Assembly (NCBI GenBank): GCA_902796695.1
Contig: CADBQE010000078.1
Span: 1 to 7,934, forward strand
DNA from: an uncultured Lachnospiraceae bacterium
GTDB taxonomy: Bacteria > Bacillota > Clostridia > Lachnospirales > Lachnospiraceae
Direction of reading: 5' to 3'
DNA length: 7,934 nucleotides
This document shows positions 1 to 6,200 of this stretch, in pieces. The position numbers and the translations under genes were made by a program. The notes beneath the pieces were generated by a model, which saw nothing but the letters and a program-made list of their open reading frames with translations, made no database searches and had not been told where the DNA came from. Position 1 is the first letter of the stretch; every line of letters starts with the position of its first letter.

Positions 1-252
1 GTGGCCGGCGGCTCAGTGGCGGGCGGTTCGGTGACCGGTTCCGCTGTCGTCGTCGGGGGTTCCGTTGTCGGTTCCGCTGTCGTTGTCGGTTCCGCTGTCG
101 TTGTCGGCGCTTCCGTCGTCGGCGCTTCTATTGTCAATTCTTCTGTCGTCAGCTCTTCTGTCGTCGGGGCTTCCGTCGTCAGCTCTTCCGTCGTCGGAGC
201 TTCCGTCGTGGGCGCTTCCGTCACCGGGGCTTCCGCTGTCGGGACTTCCGTT
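1..252 (-). repeat. Degenerate codon repeat encoding the lipoprotein linker
   Basis: This stretch is built from variants of a 15-bp unit (encoding APTTE or ELTTE) and, nearer the window edge, an 18-bp unit encoding TTTAEP. One pair of 18-bp units at 70-87 and 88-105 is exactly identical in tandem, and a diverged further copy lies around 36-56. The period is a multiple of three, so gain or loss of a unit keeps the frame. It is coding sequence, not a satellite or CRISPR array. Confidence 0.85.
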
Positions 253-380
253 TCGGACGCCGTTCCACCCGGCCCGATCGCCGGAAGCGTTCCCGCCGCC
301 GTGCTGCCCCGCTGCGCGCCGCAGCCGGCCAGGGTCAGGATCAGCGCCGCTGTCATCCATAATATAGCGATTTTTTTCAT
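1..380 (-). CDS. Lipoprotein with Thr/Glu/Pro-rich repeat linker (5' part only, runs off window)
   Basis: Reading the minus strand from the ATG at 380, the frame stays open for 126 codons to the window edge. The protein begins MKKIAILWMTAALILTLAGC: two lysines, a hydrophobic core, then a lipobox (LAGC) with the lipidated Cys at residue 20. This is a classic Sec/Lgt/LspA lipoprotein signal, so the mature protein should be anchored on the outer face of the membrane. A Gly/Ala/Ser-rich spacer follows. From about residue 43 there is a linker of near-repeats (APTTE, ELTTE, TTTAEP, then TEPPA) that continues to the edge. Such linkers usually hold a folded domain away from the membrane or within the wall; that domain lies outside the window, so the function is unknown. 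A GGGAGG ribosome binding site sits just upstream. The gene is divergent from the mutS2 operon. The start and signal peptide are clear; the ligand or enzyme activity cannot be told. Confidence 0.86.
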   Translation of the reverse strand, partial: MKKIAILWMTAALILTLAGCGAQRGSTAAGTLPAIGPGGTASETEVPTAEAPVTEAPTTEAPTTEELTTEAPTTEELTTEELTIEAPTTEAPTTTAEPTTTAEPTTEPPTTTAEPVTEPPATEPPA

Positions 381-384
381 ATTT

Positions 385-390
385 CCTCCC
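385..390 (-). promoter_or_regulatory. Ribosome binding site of the lipoprotein gene
   Basis: On the minus strand GGGAGG is followed by AAAT and the ATG at 380-378. It matches the anti-Shine-Dalgarno sequence well and fixes the start at 380, which is the only start that gives a full signal peptide. The spacing of four bases is a little short. The palindrome at 391-406 abuts it. Confidence 0.75.
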
Positions 391-406
391 GCGGGCCCGG
401 GCCCGC
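391..406. promoter_or_regulatory. Perfect 16-bp GC palindrome in the lipoprotein leader
   Basis: The sequence GCGGGCCCGGGCCCGC is its own reverse complement. It lies directly beside the minus-strand ribosome binding site (385-390) and just downstream of the candidate minus-strand -10 at 414-419, so it would occupy the first bases of the lipoprotein transcript. It could be a protein-binding operator or, in RNA, a very GC-rich hairpin that hides the ribosome binding site. The symmetry is seen directly; the role is inferred. Confidence 0.5.
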
Positions 407-413
407 AGCCCTT

Positions 414-419
414 ATCATA
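414..419 (-). promoter_or_regulatory. Candidate -10 box for the lipoprotein gene
   Basis: The minus strand reads TATGAT here (5 of 6 against TATAAT). Transcription would begin near 407, giving a leader of roughly 27 nt. I see no good -35 at normal spacing: the stretch around 436-443 is T-rich (TTTCTT) and matches TTGACA poorly. It may depend on an activator or a different sigma factor, or the match may be chance. Confidence 0.35.
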
Positions 420-452
420 CTCTTTCCGGCCGCAAAAAGAAAGACCTTTTGC

Positions 453-481
453 TTGCCCGCCGTCCCTGATTCTGATATAAT
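453..481 (+). promoter_or_regulatory. Sigma-A-type promoter with extended -10 for the mutS2 operon
   Basis: TTGCCC at 453-458 (4 of 6 against TTGACA) is followed after exactly 17 bp by a perfect TATAAT at 476-481. The -10 is preceded by TG and one base (TGATATAAT, 473-481), the extended -10 arrangement. Transcription should begin near 488, leaving a leader of about 27 nt before the ATG at 515. No other convincing promoter was seen between the five downstream genes. Confidence 0.8.
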
Positions 482-491
482 GAGAAAAATC

Positions 492-505
492 CTTCGCGAA
501 GAGGG
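492..505 (+). promoter_or_regulatory. mutS2 ribosome binding site with overlapping short palindrome
   Basis: AAGAGGG at 499-505 lies nine bases before the ATG at 515 and supports that start. The upstream in-frame TTG at 506 has no room for a ribosome binding site. The 10-bp palindrome CTTCGCGAAG (492-501) sits near the predicted transcript start and overlaps the first bases of the site. It could be an operator or a small hairpin, or chance. Confidence 0.6.
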
Positions 506-514
506 TTGTTTTGT

Positions 515-2887
515 ATGAATGAAAAAGTATTAAAGACACTCGAATATGACAAGATCCTCCTCCGGCTGGAAGCGCTGGCCGTCTCCGACGGGGCCAAAGC
601 CCTGTGCCGTGCCCTGCGCCCGATGACGGAGCCCGAGCAGATCTTTACGGCCCTGAAAGAGACCAGCGACGCCGAAGCCCGCCTCATCGCGCACGGCAAT
701 CCCGGCTTCACGGGCATTCACGATATCCGCGCCGGGATCAAGCGCGCGCAGTCCGGCTCTTCCCTGAGCATTCCCGAGCTGCTGCGCGTGGAGCGCCTGC
801 TGGCCATGGCCTCCAAAGCCGGCGTCTACGGCCGCGAAGACAGCCGCGACGTGCCGGACAGCCTTTCCGAGCGCTTCCGCTCGCTGGCCCCGCTCGCCCC
901 GCTGCGCCAGGTCCTGGAAGCGGACATCCTAAGCGAGGAGGAGATCGCGGACAATGCCAGCCCCGGCCTTGCCAAAGTCCGGCGCCAGCTGCGCACCATC
1001 TCCGACCGCATCCACACGGAATTAAACTCCCTGCTCTTAAAGCACCGCACCCTCCTGCAGGACGCGGTGGTCACCATGCGCGACGGCCGCTACTGCCTGC
1101 CCGTCAAAACCGAAAACAAATCCCAGGTGGCCGGCATCGTCCATGACCAGTCCGGCAGCGGCAAGGCCGTCTTCATCGAACCGCTTTCCGTGGTCAAGCT
1201 GAACAACGAATGGCGCGAGCTGGAGATCCAGGAGCAGAAAGAGATCGAACTGGTGCTGGCGGACCTGACGGAACAGACCGTGGCGCACGCCGCGGAGATC
1301 CTGACGGATTACCACGTCCTGACGGAACTGGACTTTATCTTCGCGAAAGCCCGCCTGTCCCGGGATTACAAAGGAACCGAACCGGTATACGATCAGGCGG
1401 AAGACGCGCCGAAGATCATCGACATCAAAAAAGGCCGCCATCCGCTGCTGGACCCGAAAAACGTGGTTCCGATCGACGTACGGCTCGGAAAGGACTTCGA
1501 CCTGCTGGTCGTCACCGGCCCCAATACCGGCGGCAAGACCGTTTCCTTAAAGACCACCGGCCTGCTGACCCTGATGGGCCAGAGCGGCCTGCATATCCCG
1601 GCGGGCATCAACTCCCGCCTGAGCATTTTTACCGAGATCTACGCGGATATCGGAGACGAACAGAGCATCGAGCAGAGCCTGTCCACCTTCTCCTCCCATA
1701 TGACCAATATCGTCCGGATCATGGCGGCCGCGGACGAGAACGCGCTGGTGCTTTTCGACGAACTGGGCGCCGGCACGGACCCGGTGGAAGGCGCCGCGCT
1801 TGCCATGGCCATCTTAAGCCGCCTGCACAGCCGCGGCATCCGCACGATGGCCACCACCCACTACAGTGAGCTGAAGGTCTACGCACTCTCCACGCCCGGC
1901 GTCGAAAACGCCTCCTGTGAATTTGACGTAGCCACGCTGCGTCCCACCTACCGCCTGCTGATCGGGATCCCGGGCAAGAGCAACGCCTTCGCGATCTCCC
2001 GCAAGCTGGGGCTGGAGGAGGATATCATCGCGGAAGCCGGCGGCTACATCGACACCAGCCAGGAAGCTTTTGAGGACGTGATCGCGGACCTGGACAAAAA
2101 GCGGGCCGAAATGGAACGCGCGGAGCAGGAAGTAAAGCGCCTGCACGAAGAAGCCGCGGCCCTGAAAGAAGAAGCCTTAAAGCTGCAGAAAAATCTGGAC
2201 AAGCAGAAAGCCGCCATGCTGCAGAAAGCGCGGGAAGAAGCCCGCGGCATCCTGCTGGAAGCCAAGGACGCGGCCGACAAGGCCATCCGCGACATGCGCA
2301 AGCGCGGCGAGACCGTCAGCCGCGAAATGGAGGAAGCCCGCACGAGCCTGCGCCTGGCCCTGGAAAAGACCGGCGGCGAGGAAGAGCCGCGCGAGCAGCG
2401 CCGCGTCACCGTCACCGAGAAAAAGCTCCGCCTGGGCGATCTGGTCTTCGTGCATTCCATGGGCGTCAAAGGCACGGTCGCGTCCCTGCCGGATGCCAAA
2501 GGCCGCCTGACCGTCCAGATGGGCATCCTGCGCAGCGAAGTCAACGCCGCGGATCTGGAACTGATCCCCGAAGAGACCGCCACCGTGGAAGGCCGCAAGC
2601 AGCGGAGCGGCTTTTCCTCCTATGAGAAAGGCCTCACCGTGTCCACCGAGATCAATCTGATTGGTCAGACCGTGGACGACGCCGTTCAGGCCCTGGACAA
2701 ATACATCGACGACGCCTATCTCGCCCGCCTTTCCCGCATCCGCATCATTCACGGCCGCGGGACCGGCGCCCTGAAAAAAGCCGTCACCGGCCTGCTGCGG
2801 CGCAACAAGCATATCGCTTCGTTTGCGGACGCGCCGTTCAACGAAGGCGGCGCCGGAGCCACCGTGGCGGAGCTGAAGCAGAAATAA
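515..2887 (+). CDS. mutS2: MutS2 ATPase with C-terminal Smr domain
   Basis: The protein is 790 residues, normal length for MutS2. N-terminal MutS-type helical (lever/clamp) regions lead to the ATPase: Walker A GPNTGGKT at 335-342, the DIGDEQSIEQSLSTFSSHM signature region after it, Walker B LFDE ending at Asp415-Glu416, and the TTH switch at His449. A long charged coiled coil runs about 519-620, then a KOW-like segment about 638-690, then the Smr domain about 710-790 with HGRGTG at 746-751. MutS2 homologues lack the mismatch-reading domain of MutS. They are known to suppress recombination by acting on branched DNA and, in Bacillus subtilis, to split collided ribosomes. The first Smr motif, LDLHG in nuclease-active proteins, reads INLIG here (713-717), so nuclease activity is doubtful. 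The ATG at 515 is preferred over the TTG at 506 because of the AAGAGGG site. First gene of the operon. Confidence 0.97.
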   Translation: MNEKVLKTLEYDKILLRLEALAVSDGAKALCRALRPMTEPEQIFTALKETSDAEARLIAHGNPGFTGIHDIRAGIKRAQSGSSLSIPELLRVERLLAMASKAGVYGREDSRDVPDSLSERFRSLAPLAPLRQVLEADILSEEEIADNASPGLAKVRRQLRTISDRIHTELNSLLLKHRTLLQDAVVTMRDGRYCLPVKTENKSQVAGIVHDQSGSGKAVFIEPLSVVKLNNEWRELEIQEQKEIELVLADLTEQTVAHAAEILTDYHVLTELDFIFAKARLSRDYKGTEPVYDQAEDAPKIIDIKKGRHPLLDPKNVVPIDVRLGKDFDLLVVTGPNTGGKTVSLKTTGLLTLMGQSGLHIPAGINSRLSIFTEIYADIGDEQSIEQSLSTFSSHMTNIVRIMAAADENALVLFDELGAGTDPVEGAALAMAILSRLHSRGIRTMATTHYSELKVYALSTPGVENASCEFDVATLRPTYRLLIGIPGKSNAFAISRKLGLEEDIIAEAGGYIDTSQEAFEDVIADLDKKRAEMERAEQEVKRLHEEAAALKEEALKLQKNLDKQKAAMLQKAREEARGILLEAKDAADKAIRDMRKRGETVSREMEEARTSLRLALEKTGGEEEPREQRRVTVTEKKLRLGDLVFVHSMGVKGTVASLPDAKGRLTVQMGILRSEVNAADLELIPEETATVEGRKQRSGFSSYEKGLTVSTEINLIGQTVDDAVQALDKYIDDAYLARLSRIRIIHGRGTGALKKAVTGLLRRNKHIASFADAPFNEGGAGATVAELKQK

Positions 2888-2892
2888 GGAGA
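2886..2892 (+). promoter_or_regulatory. Response-regulator ribosome binding site overlapping the mutS2 stop
   Basis: AAGGAGA begins inside the TAA stop of mutS2 (2885-2887) and lies four bases before the ATG at 2897. The overlap suggests that translation of the regulator is coupled to that of mutS2. Confidence 0.75.
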
Positions 2893-2896
2893 TCCC

Positions 2897-3601
2897 ATGT
2901 CCAAACAGAAAGTACTGATCGTTGACGACGACGCCAACATCGCGGAACTTATCTCCCTCTATCTTACGAAAGAATGCTACGAGACCGCCATCGCGGCGGA
3001 CGGTCCGCAGGCCGTTTCTCTGTGGAAAAGCTTCCGGCCGGACCTGATCCTGCTCGACATCATGCTTCCGGGCATGGACGGCTACCAGGTCTGCCGGGAG
3101 ATCCGCCGCGAAAGCCAGGTCCCCATAATGATGCTCTCCGCCAAGGGCGAGGTCTTCGACAAAGTCCTGGGGCTGGAGCTCGGCGCGGACGACTACATGA
3201 TCAAGCCGTTCGACAACAAGGAAATGGTGGCGCGGGTCAAAGCCATCCTGCGCCGTTCCCAGATGCAGAAAAAGCCGGACGAGGCCTCCGCGCGGCAGGT
3301 TTCCTTCCCGGATCTGACCATCAACCTGAACAACTACACCGTCCTGTACCGGGGCGAGCCCCTGGACATGTCCGCCAAGGAGATGGAGATCCTGTACTTC
3401 CTGGCGTCCTCGCCCGGTCAGGTCTTTACGCGCGAGCAGATCCTGGACGGCGTCTGGGGCTACGAATATGTGGGCGATTCCCGCACGGTAGACGTTTACA
3501 TCAAGCGCCTGCGCCAGAAGCTGCCGCAGCATCCGGCCTGGCAGCTTTCCACCGTCTGGGGCGTCGGATACCGCTTTGAGACCGCCCGGAAGCAGGGGTA
3601 A
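2897..3601 (+). CDS. OmpR/PhoB-family response regulator
   Basis: The protein is 234 residues, typical of the family. The receiver domain (about 1-117) has the acidic cluster VDDD at 9-12, the phospho-acceptor Asp54 in LLDIMLPGMDG, Ser81 in the switch position, and Lys103 in IKPF. A short linker leads to a winged-helix DNA-binding domain (about 135-231), recognisable from LSAKEMEILYFL-like residues (here MSAKEMEILYFL), VFTREQILDGVWG, the recognition helix around SRTVDVYIKRLRQKL and the terminal GVGYRFE wing. All phosphorylation residues are intact. It starts nine bases after mutS2 and is followed 15 bases later by its presumed kinase. Phosphorylated dimers should bind direct repeats in target promoters; which ones cannot be told. 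It resembles the PhoP/WalR/ArlR group, but I cannot assign a specific orthologue. Confidence 0.96.
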   Translation: MSKQKVLIVDDDANIAELISLYLTKECYETAIAADGPQAVSLWKSFRPDLILLDIMLPGMDGYQVCREIRRESQVPIMMLSAKGEVFDKVLGLELGADDYMIKPFDNKEMVARVKAILRRSQMQKKPDEASARQVSFPDLTINLNNYTVLYRGEPLDMSAKEMEILYFLASSPGQVFTREQILDGVWGYEYVGDSRTVDVYIKRLRQKLPQHPAWQLSTVWGVGYRFETARKQG

Positions 3602-3616
3602 ATCACAGGCATTTTC

Positions 3617-5014
3617 ATGAAAAAGCGTCTCTCCCTCAAATTTCTGCTGGTCTTTCTGCTTTTCGGCCTGGGGTCCTTCGTCTTCCTGGCCGTGGCGGGA
3701 GAAAGACTGTTTCAGGACTCCGCCCGGCATACGGCCGCGCGGGAGCTTTACCGTGACGCCCTGACACTGGCTGCGGCGCAGAGCGAATACTATGCCGCCC
3801 ACCGCCAGCTTGACGTGGACAGCCTCAACACGACCGCTTCCGCCTCCGGACACCGGATCCTGATCCTCAATCCTCAGAACCTGGTCATTTTTGACAGTGC
3901 CGGAACCCCGGCGGACCGCACGCTGGCCGGCTTCGACCCGGCGGAGACCAGCAGCTTCTACCGGATCGGCAGCTTTTACGGGGCGTTTTCCGAAACGACC
4001 GTCAGTGTTTTTTCTCCCATCAGCGCCGACTTCACGCTGTTAGGCTATCTGACGATCCATCAGTCCGCCTCGGTGGCGGATGCCCGCGCCAACGACTTTC
4101 TGGCCCGGGCCTTCCAGATCTATCTGGTCATCTTCCTGTTTTCGCTGCTCATCTACGCGGCCCTGTATTTCTGGGTGCTCCGGCCCGTCCGGAAGATCGC
4201 GGAAGGCGCAGGCGAATTCGCGGCCGGCCATATGGATTACCGCATTCAGGTCCACGCCGACGACGAAGTCGGCTATCTGGCGGAATCCCTGAACGAAATG
4301 GCGCGCCAGCTGCAGTCCGCGGACGAAAGCCAGAAGAGGTTCATTGCCAATATTTCCCATGACTTCCGCTCGCCGCTCACTTCCATCCGCGGCTATCTGC
4401 AGGCCATGGCGGACGGCGTGATCCCGACGGACTCGCAGGAGAAATACTTCAACATCGTCATCGGCGAGACCGAGCGGCTCACCAACCTGACGCAGAGCAT
4501 GCTCTCCTTAAACTCGCTGGACGAAGCGCGCCTGGGCCTGGAGCTGTCCGATTTCGACCTGGTCAGGACCGTCCGCTCCGTCTGCGAAACGTTTGAGGGC
4601 GTCTGCCAGAAGAAAGGCATCACCTTCGACCTGATCTTCGGCGCGCCGGTCATCACCGTGCACGCGGACCTGGGCCGCATCAACCAGGCCCTGCACAACC
4701 TGATCGACAATGCGATCAAGTTTTCGTACGAAAACGGCGTGATCCGCATCCGCCTGCAGGAGGTGGGGGAAAAAGTGTCCGTTTCCGTGAAGGACTTCGG
4801 CTGCGGCATCGAAAAAGATGACCTGGGCAGGATCTGGACACGGTTTTACAAGAGCGACACCTCGCGCGGCAAGGACAAAAAAGGGACCGGTCTCGGCCTG
4901 TCCATTACACGGGAGATCATTGCCTCCCACGGGGAGACCATCGATGTGACGTCGACCCCGGGCAGCGGTACGGAATTCATTTTCCGCCTGCCGCTGGCGA
5001 AAAAGAAGGAATAA
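3617..5014 (+). CDS. Membrane sensor histidine kinase (HAMP-HisKA-HATPase)
   Basis: The protein is 465 residues. TM1 (about 8-28) and TM2 (about 166-188) bracket an extracytoplasmic sensor region of about 137 residues, rich in alternating strand-like segments (RILILNPQNLVIFD, LLGYLTIHQ), which suggests a PAS/Cache-like fold. A HAMP linker follows (about 189-240, with DEVGYLAESLNEM). The HisKA box is ISHDFRSPLTSIRGYL with phospho-acceptor His248. The catalytic domain shows the N box (NLIDNAIKF, Asn365), G1 box DFGCGI (393-398), an F-box-like WTRFYK and G2 box GTGLGL (423-428). No cytoplasmic PAS domain is present. It autophosphorylates and passes phosphate to the regulator encoded just upstream. 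The signal is unknown. The ribosome binding site is weak (AGG at 3607-3609), so expression may depend on coupling with the regulator. Confidence 0.96.
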   Translation: MKKRLSLKFLLVFLLFGLGSFVFLAVAGERLFQDSARHTAARELYRDALTLAAAQSEYYAAHRQLDVDSLNTTASASGHRILILNPQNLVIFDSAGTPADRTLAGFDPAETSSFYRIGSFYGAFSETTVSVFSPISADFTLLGYLTIHQSASVADARANDFLARAFQIYLVIFLFSLLIYAALYFWVLRPVRKIAEGAGEFAAGHMDYRIQVHADDEVGYLAESLNEMARQLQSADESQKRFIANISHDFRSPLTSIRGYLQAMADGVIPTDSQEKYFNIVIGETERLTNLTQSMLSLNSLDEARLGLELSDFDLVRTVRSVCETFEGVCQKKGITFDLIFGAPVITVHADLGRINQALHNLIDNAIKFSYENGVIRIRLQEVGEKVSVSVKDFGCGIEKDDLGRIWTRFYKSDTSRGKDKKGTGLGLSITREIIASHGETIDVTSTPGSGTEFIFRLPLAKKKE

Positions 5015-5036
5015 AGAGGCAGGATAAAGAGGCAAT
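5011..5036 (+). repeat. 13-bp-period tandem duplication carrying the acyltransferase ribosome binding site
   Basis: ATAAAGAGGCA occurs at 5011-5021 and again at 5024-5034. The first copy contains the TAA stop of the kinase gene (5012-5014). The second supplies AAGAGG (5027-5032), four bases before the ATG at 5037. Both copies hold a usable ribosome binding site, but only the second is well placed. Confidence 0.8.
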
Positions 5037-6200
5037 ATGAAGAAGCACAGTATCCGTTATTACGAACGTGTACGCAAAGTCGTGAGTTTTTTCCTCCGTC
5101 CCTGGTTCCGGCATATGTTTATTCTGGACCGGGACCCCTTTCCCGAACTGCCGGAACGGTTCCTGCTGGTCAGCAACCATGTGATCAACATCGACCCGCT
5201 GATGGTCATAGACCGCACGCGGCGCTTCATGTTCTTTGTGGCGACCGAGCATCTGTTCTCGCTGGGGCTCGTGAGCAAGATCATCTGCGCGCTGGGGGCG
5301 CCGATCCCCCGTCCGCAGGGCGGGAATGCGGCCGCCACCGTGATGGATATCCTGCGAAAGCTGAAAAACGAAGGCAGCGTCGGCATCGCAGCGGAAGGCA
5401 ACTGCACCTGGGACGGCGTGACCGCGCCCTTCCTGCCCGCCACCGGAAAGATGGCCCGGGCTTCGGGCGTCCCGTTAGTGACCGTGAAGGTTCAGGGATA
5501 TCTGGCCTCGCCCCGCTGGGCGTTTACGCGCCGGAAAGGCCCCGTCCACATCTCTCTGGCCGGGATCTATCAGCCCGAAGAGCTCCGGAAGATGAAGCCG
5601 GAGGAGATCAACGCCCTGATCGCGCGCGATATTTACGAAGATGCCTACGCCACCCAGGCGGCGGACCCGCAGCGCTATCCCGGCAAACGGCTCGCGGAAG
5701 GCATGGAGCACGCACTGCTTCTGTGCCCGCGCTGCCATAAGCTGGACACGTTCCGCAGCCGGGACGACCGCTTTACCTGTTCCTGCGGCTTTTCGGTGCG
5801 CTATGACGAATGGGGGTACTTTACCGAAGACGGCGGCGAAGCGCCGTTTAAGACCGTGCGGGACTGGGACGCCTGGCAGAAGGAATATCTGGCCGGGCTG
5901 GCGCCGGAGGATCTGCCCGCAGGGGAAGATACGGATATGCAGCTGCTGCGGATCGAAGAACACAGACGCACGCAGGTTTCCGCCGGCGCGCTCCGTTTTG
6001 ACGCGTCGGGCCTTAAGCTGGGGGACCGCTTCTTCCCGCTGCATGAGATCGCGGGGCTGGCCGTCCGATATAAAGGCGTCGTCTCGTTCTCCGATCAGGC
6101 AGGAAATTTCTACGAGATCCTGAAAGAAAAGAAAAAAGTCCGCTATCACGGAAGAAAATATCTCTTGCTATATCAATGCCTCAAAGGAGAGAAGGAATGA
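5037..6200 (+). CDS. PlsC-type acyltransferase fused to a zinc ribbon and a C-terminal PH-like domain
   Basis: The protein is 387 residues, well over the roughly 240 of a minimal 1-acylglycerol-3-phosphate acyltransferase. The N-terminal half (about 30-175) has the family motifs in order: NHVINID with catalytic His48 and Asp53, GAPIPR with Arg92, EGNCTWDG with Glu120-Gly121, and a GVPLV segment with Pro146. It likely transfers an acyl chain to a lysophospholipid-type acceptor at the inner membrane face. The E-G-N at motif III instead of the more usual E-G-T/S, and the absence of an obvious transmembrane helix, leave the acceptor open. Residues 230-250 form a probable zinc ribbon (Cys230-x2-Cys233-x14-Cys248-x-Cys250). 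Residues about 303-385 look beta-rich, ending in a strand and a helix, and may be a PH-like domain. It follows the kinase by 22 bases and overlaps the transporter gene by four. Acyltransferase identity is firm; substrate and C-terminal roles are inference. Confidence 0.9.
   Translation: MKKHSIRYYERVRKVVSFFLRPWFRHMFILDRDPFPELPERFLLVSNHVINIDPLMVIDRTRRFMFFVATEHLFSLGLVSKIICALGAPIPRPQGGNAAATVMDILRKLKNEGSVGIAAEGNCTWDGVTAPFLPATGKMARASGVPLVTVKVQGYLASPRWAFTRRKGPVHISLAGIYQPEELRKMKPEEINALIARDIYEDAYATQAADPQRYPGKRLAEGMEHALLLCPRCHKLDTFRSRDDRFTCSCGFSVRYDEWGYFTEDGGEAPFKTVRDWDAWQKEYLAGLAPEDLPAGEDTDMQLLRIEEHRRTQVSAGALRFDASGLKLGDRFFPLHEIAGLAVRYKGVVSFSDQAGNFYEILKEKKKVRYHGRKYLLLYQCLKGEKE
6183..6189 (+). promoter_or_regulatory. 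Ribosome binding site that fixes the transporter start
   Basis: AAAGGAG lies seven bases before the ATG at 6197. The earlier in-frame ATG at 6176 would lie 24 bases deep in the acyltransferase gene with no good site before it, so 6197 is the better start. That ATG shares ATGA with the acyltransferase stop, indicating translational coupling. Confidence 0.8.

Noticed and set aside
13..360. A minus-strand frame rich in Asp/Gly/Ser (DDGSPDDRRADD-like)
   Set aside because: This is the same repeat in the wrong frame; it starts inside the signal-peptide region without a ribosome binding site.
1..480. A plus-strand frame of Gly/Ser/Val repeats (GASVVGSS-like)
   Set aside because: It is the antisense of the lipoprotein linker, has no ribosome binding site, and runs through the divergent promoter region into the mutS2 promoter. 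The minus-strand frame from 380 has a signal peptide and ribosome binding site.
506..514. TTG start for mutS2 three codons upstream
   Set aside because: It directly abuts the GAGGG motif with no spacing. The ATG at 515 has nine-base spacing and gives the usual MutS2 N-terminus.
2177..3853. A 558-codon open frame on the minus strand
   Set aside because: It lies antisense across mutS2, the response regulator and the kinase, all of which are clearly recognisable. Long antisense frames are expected in GC-rich genes, and the translation shows no known domain.
6176..6196. Upstream ATG for the transporter
   Set aside because: It would extend the protein by seven polar residues inside the acyltransferase gene and lacks a well-placed ribosome binding site. 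The ATG at 6197 has AAAGGAG seven bases before it.
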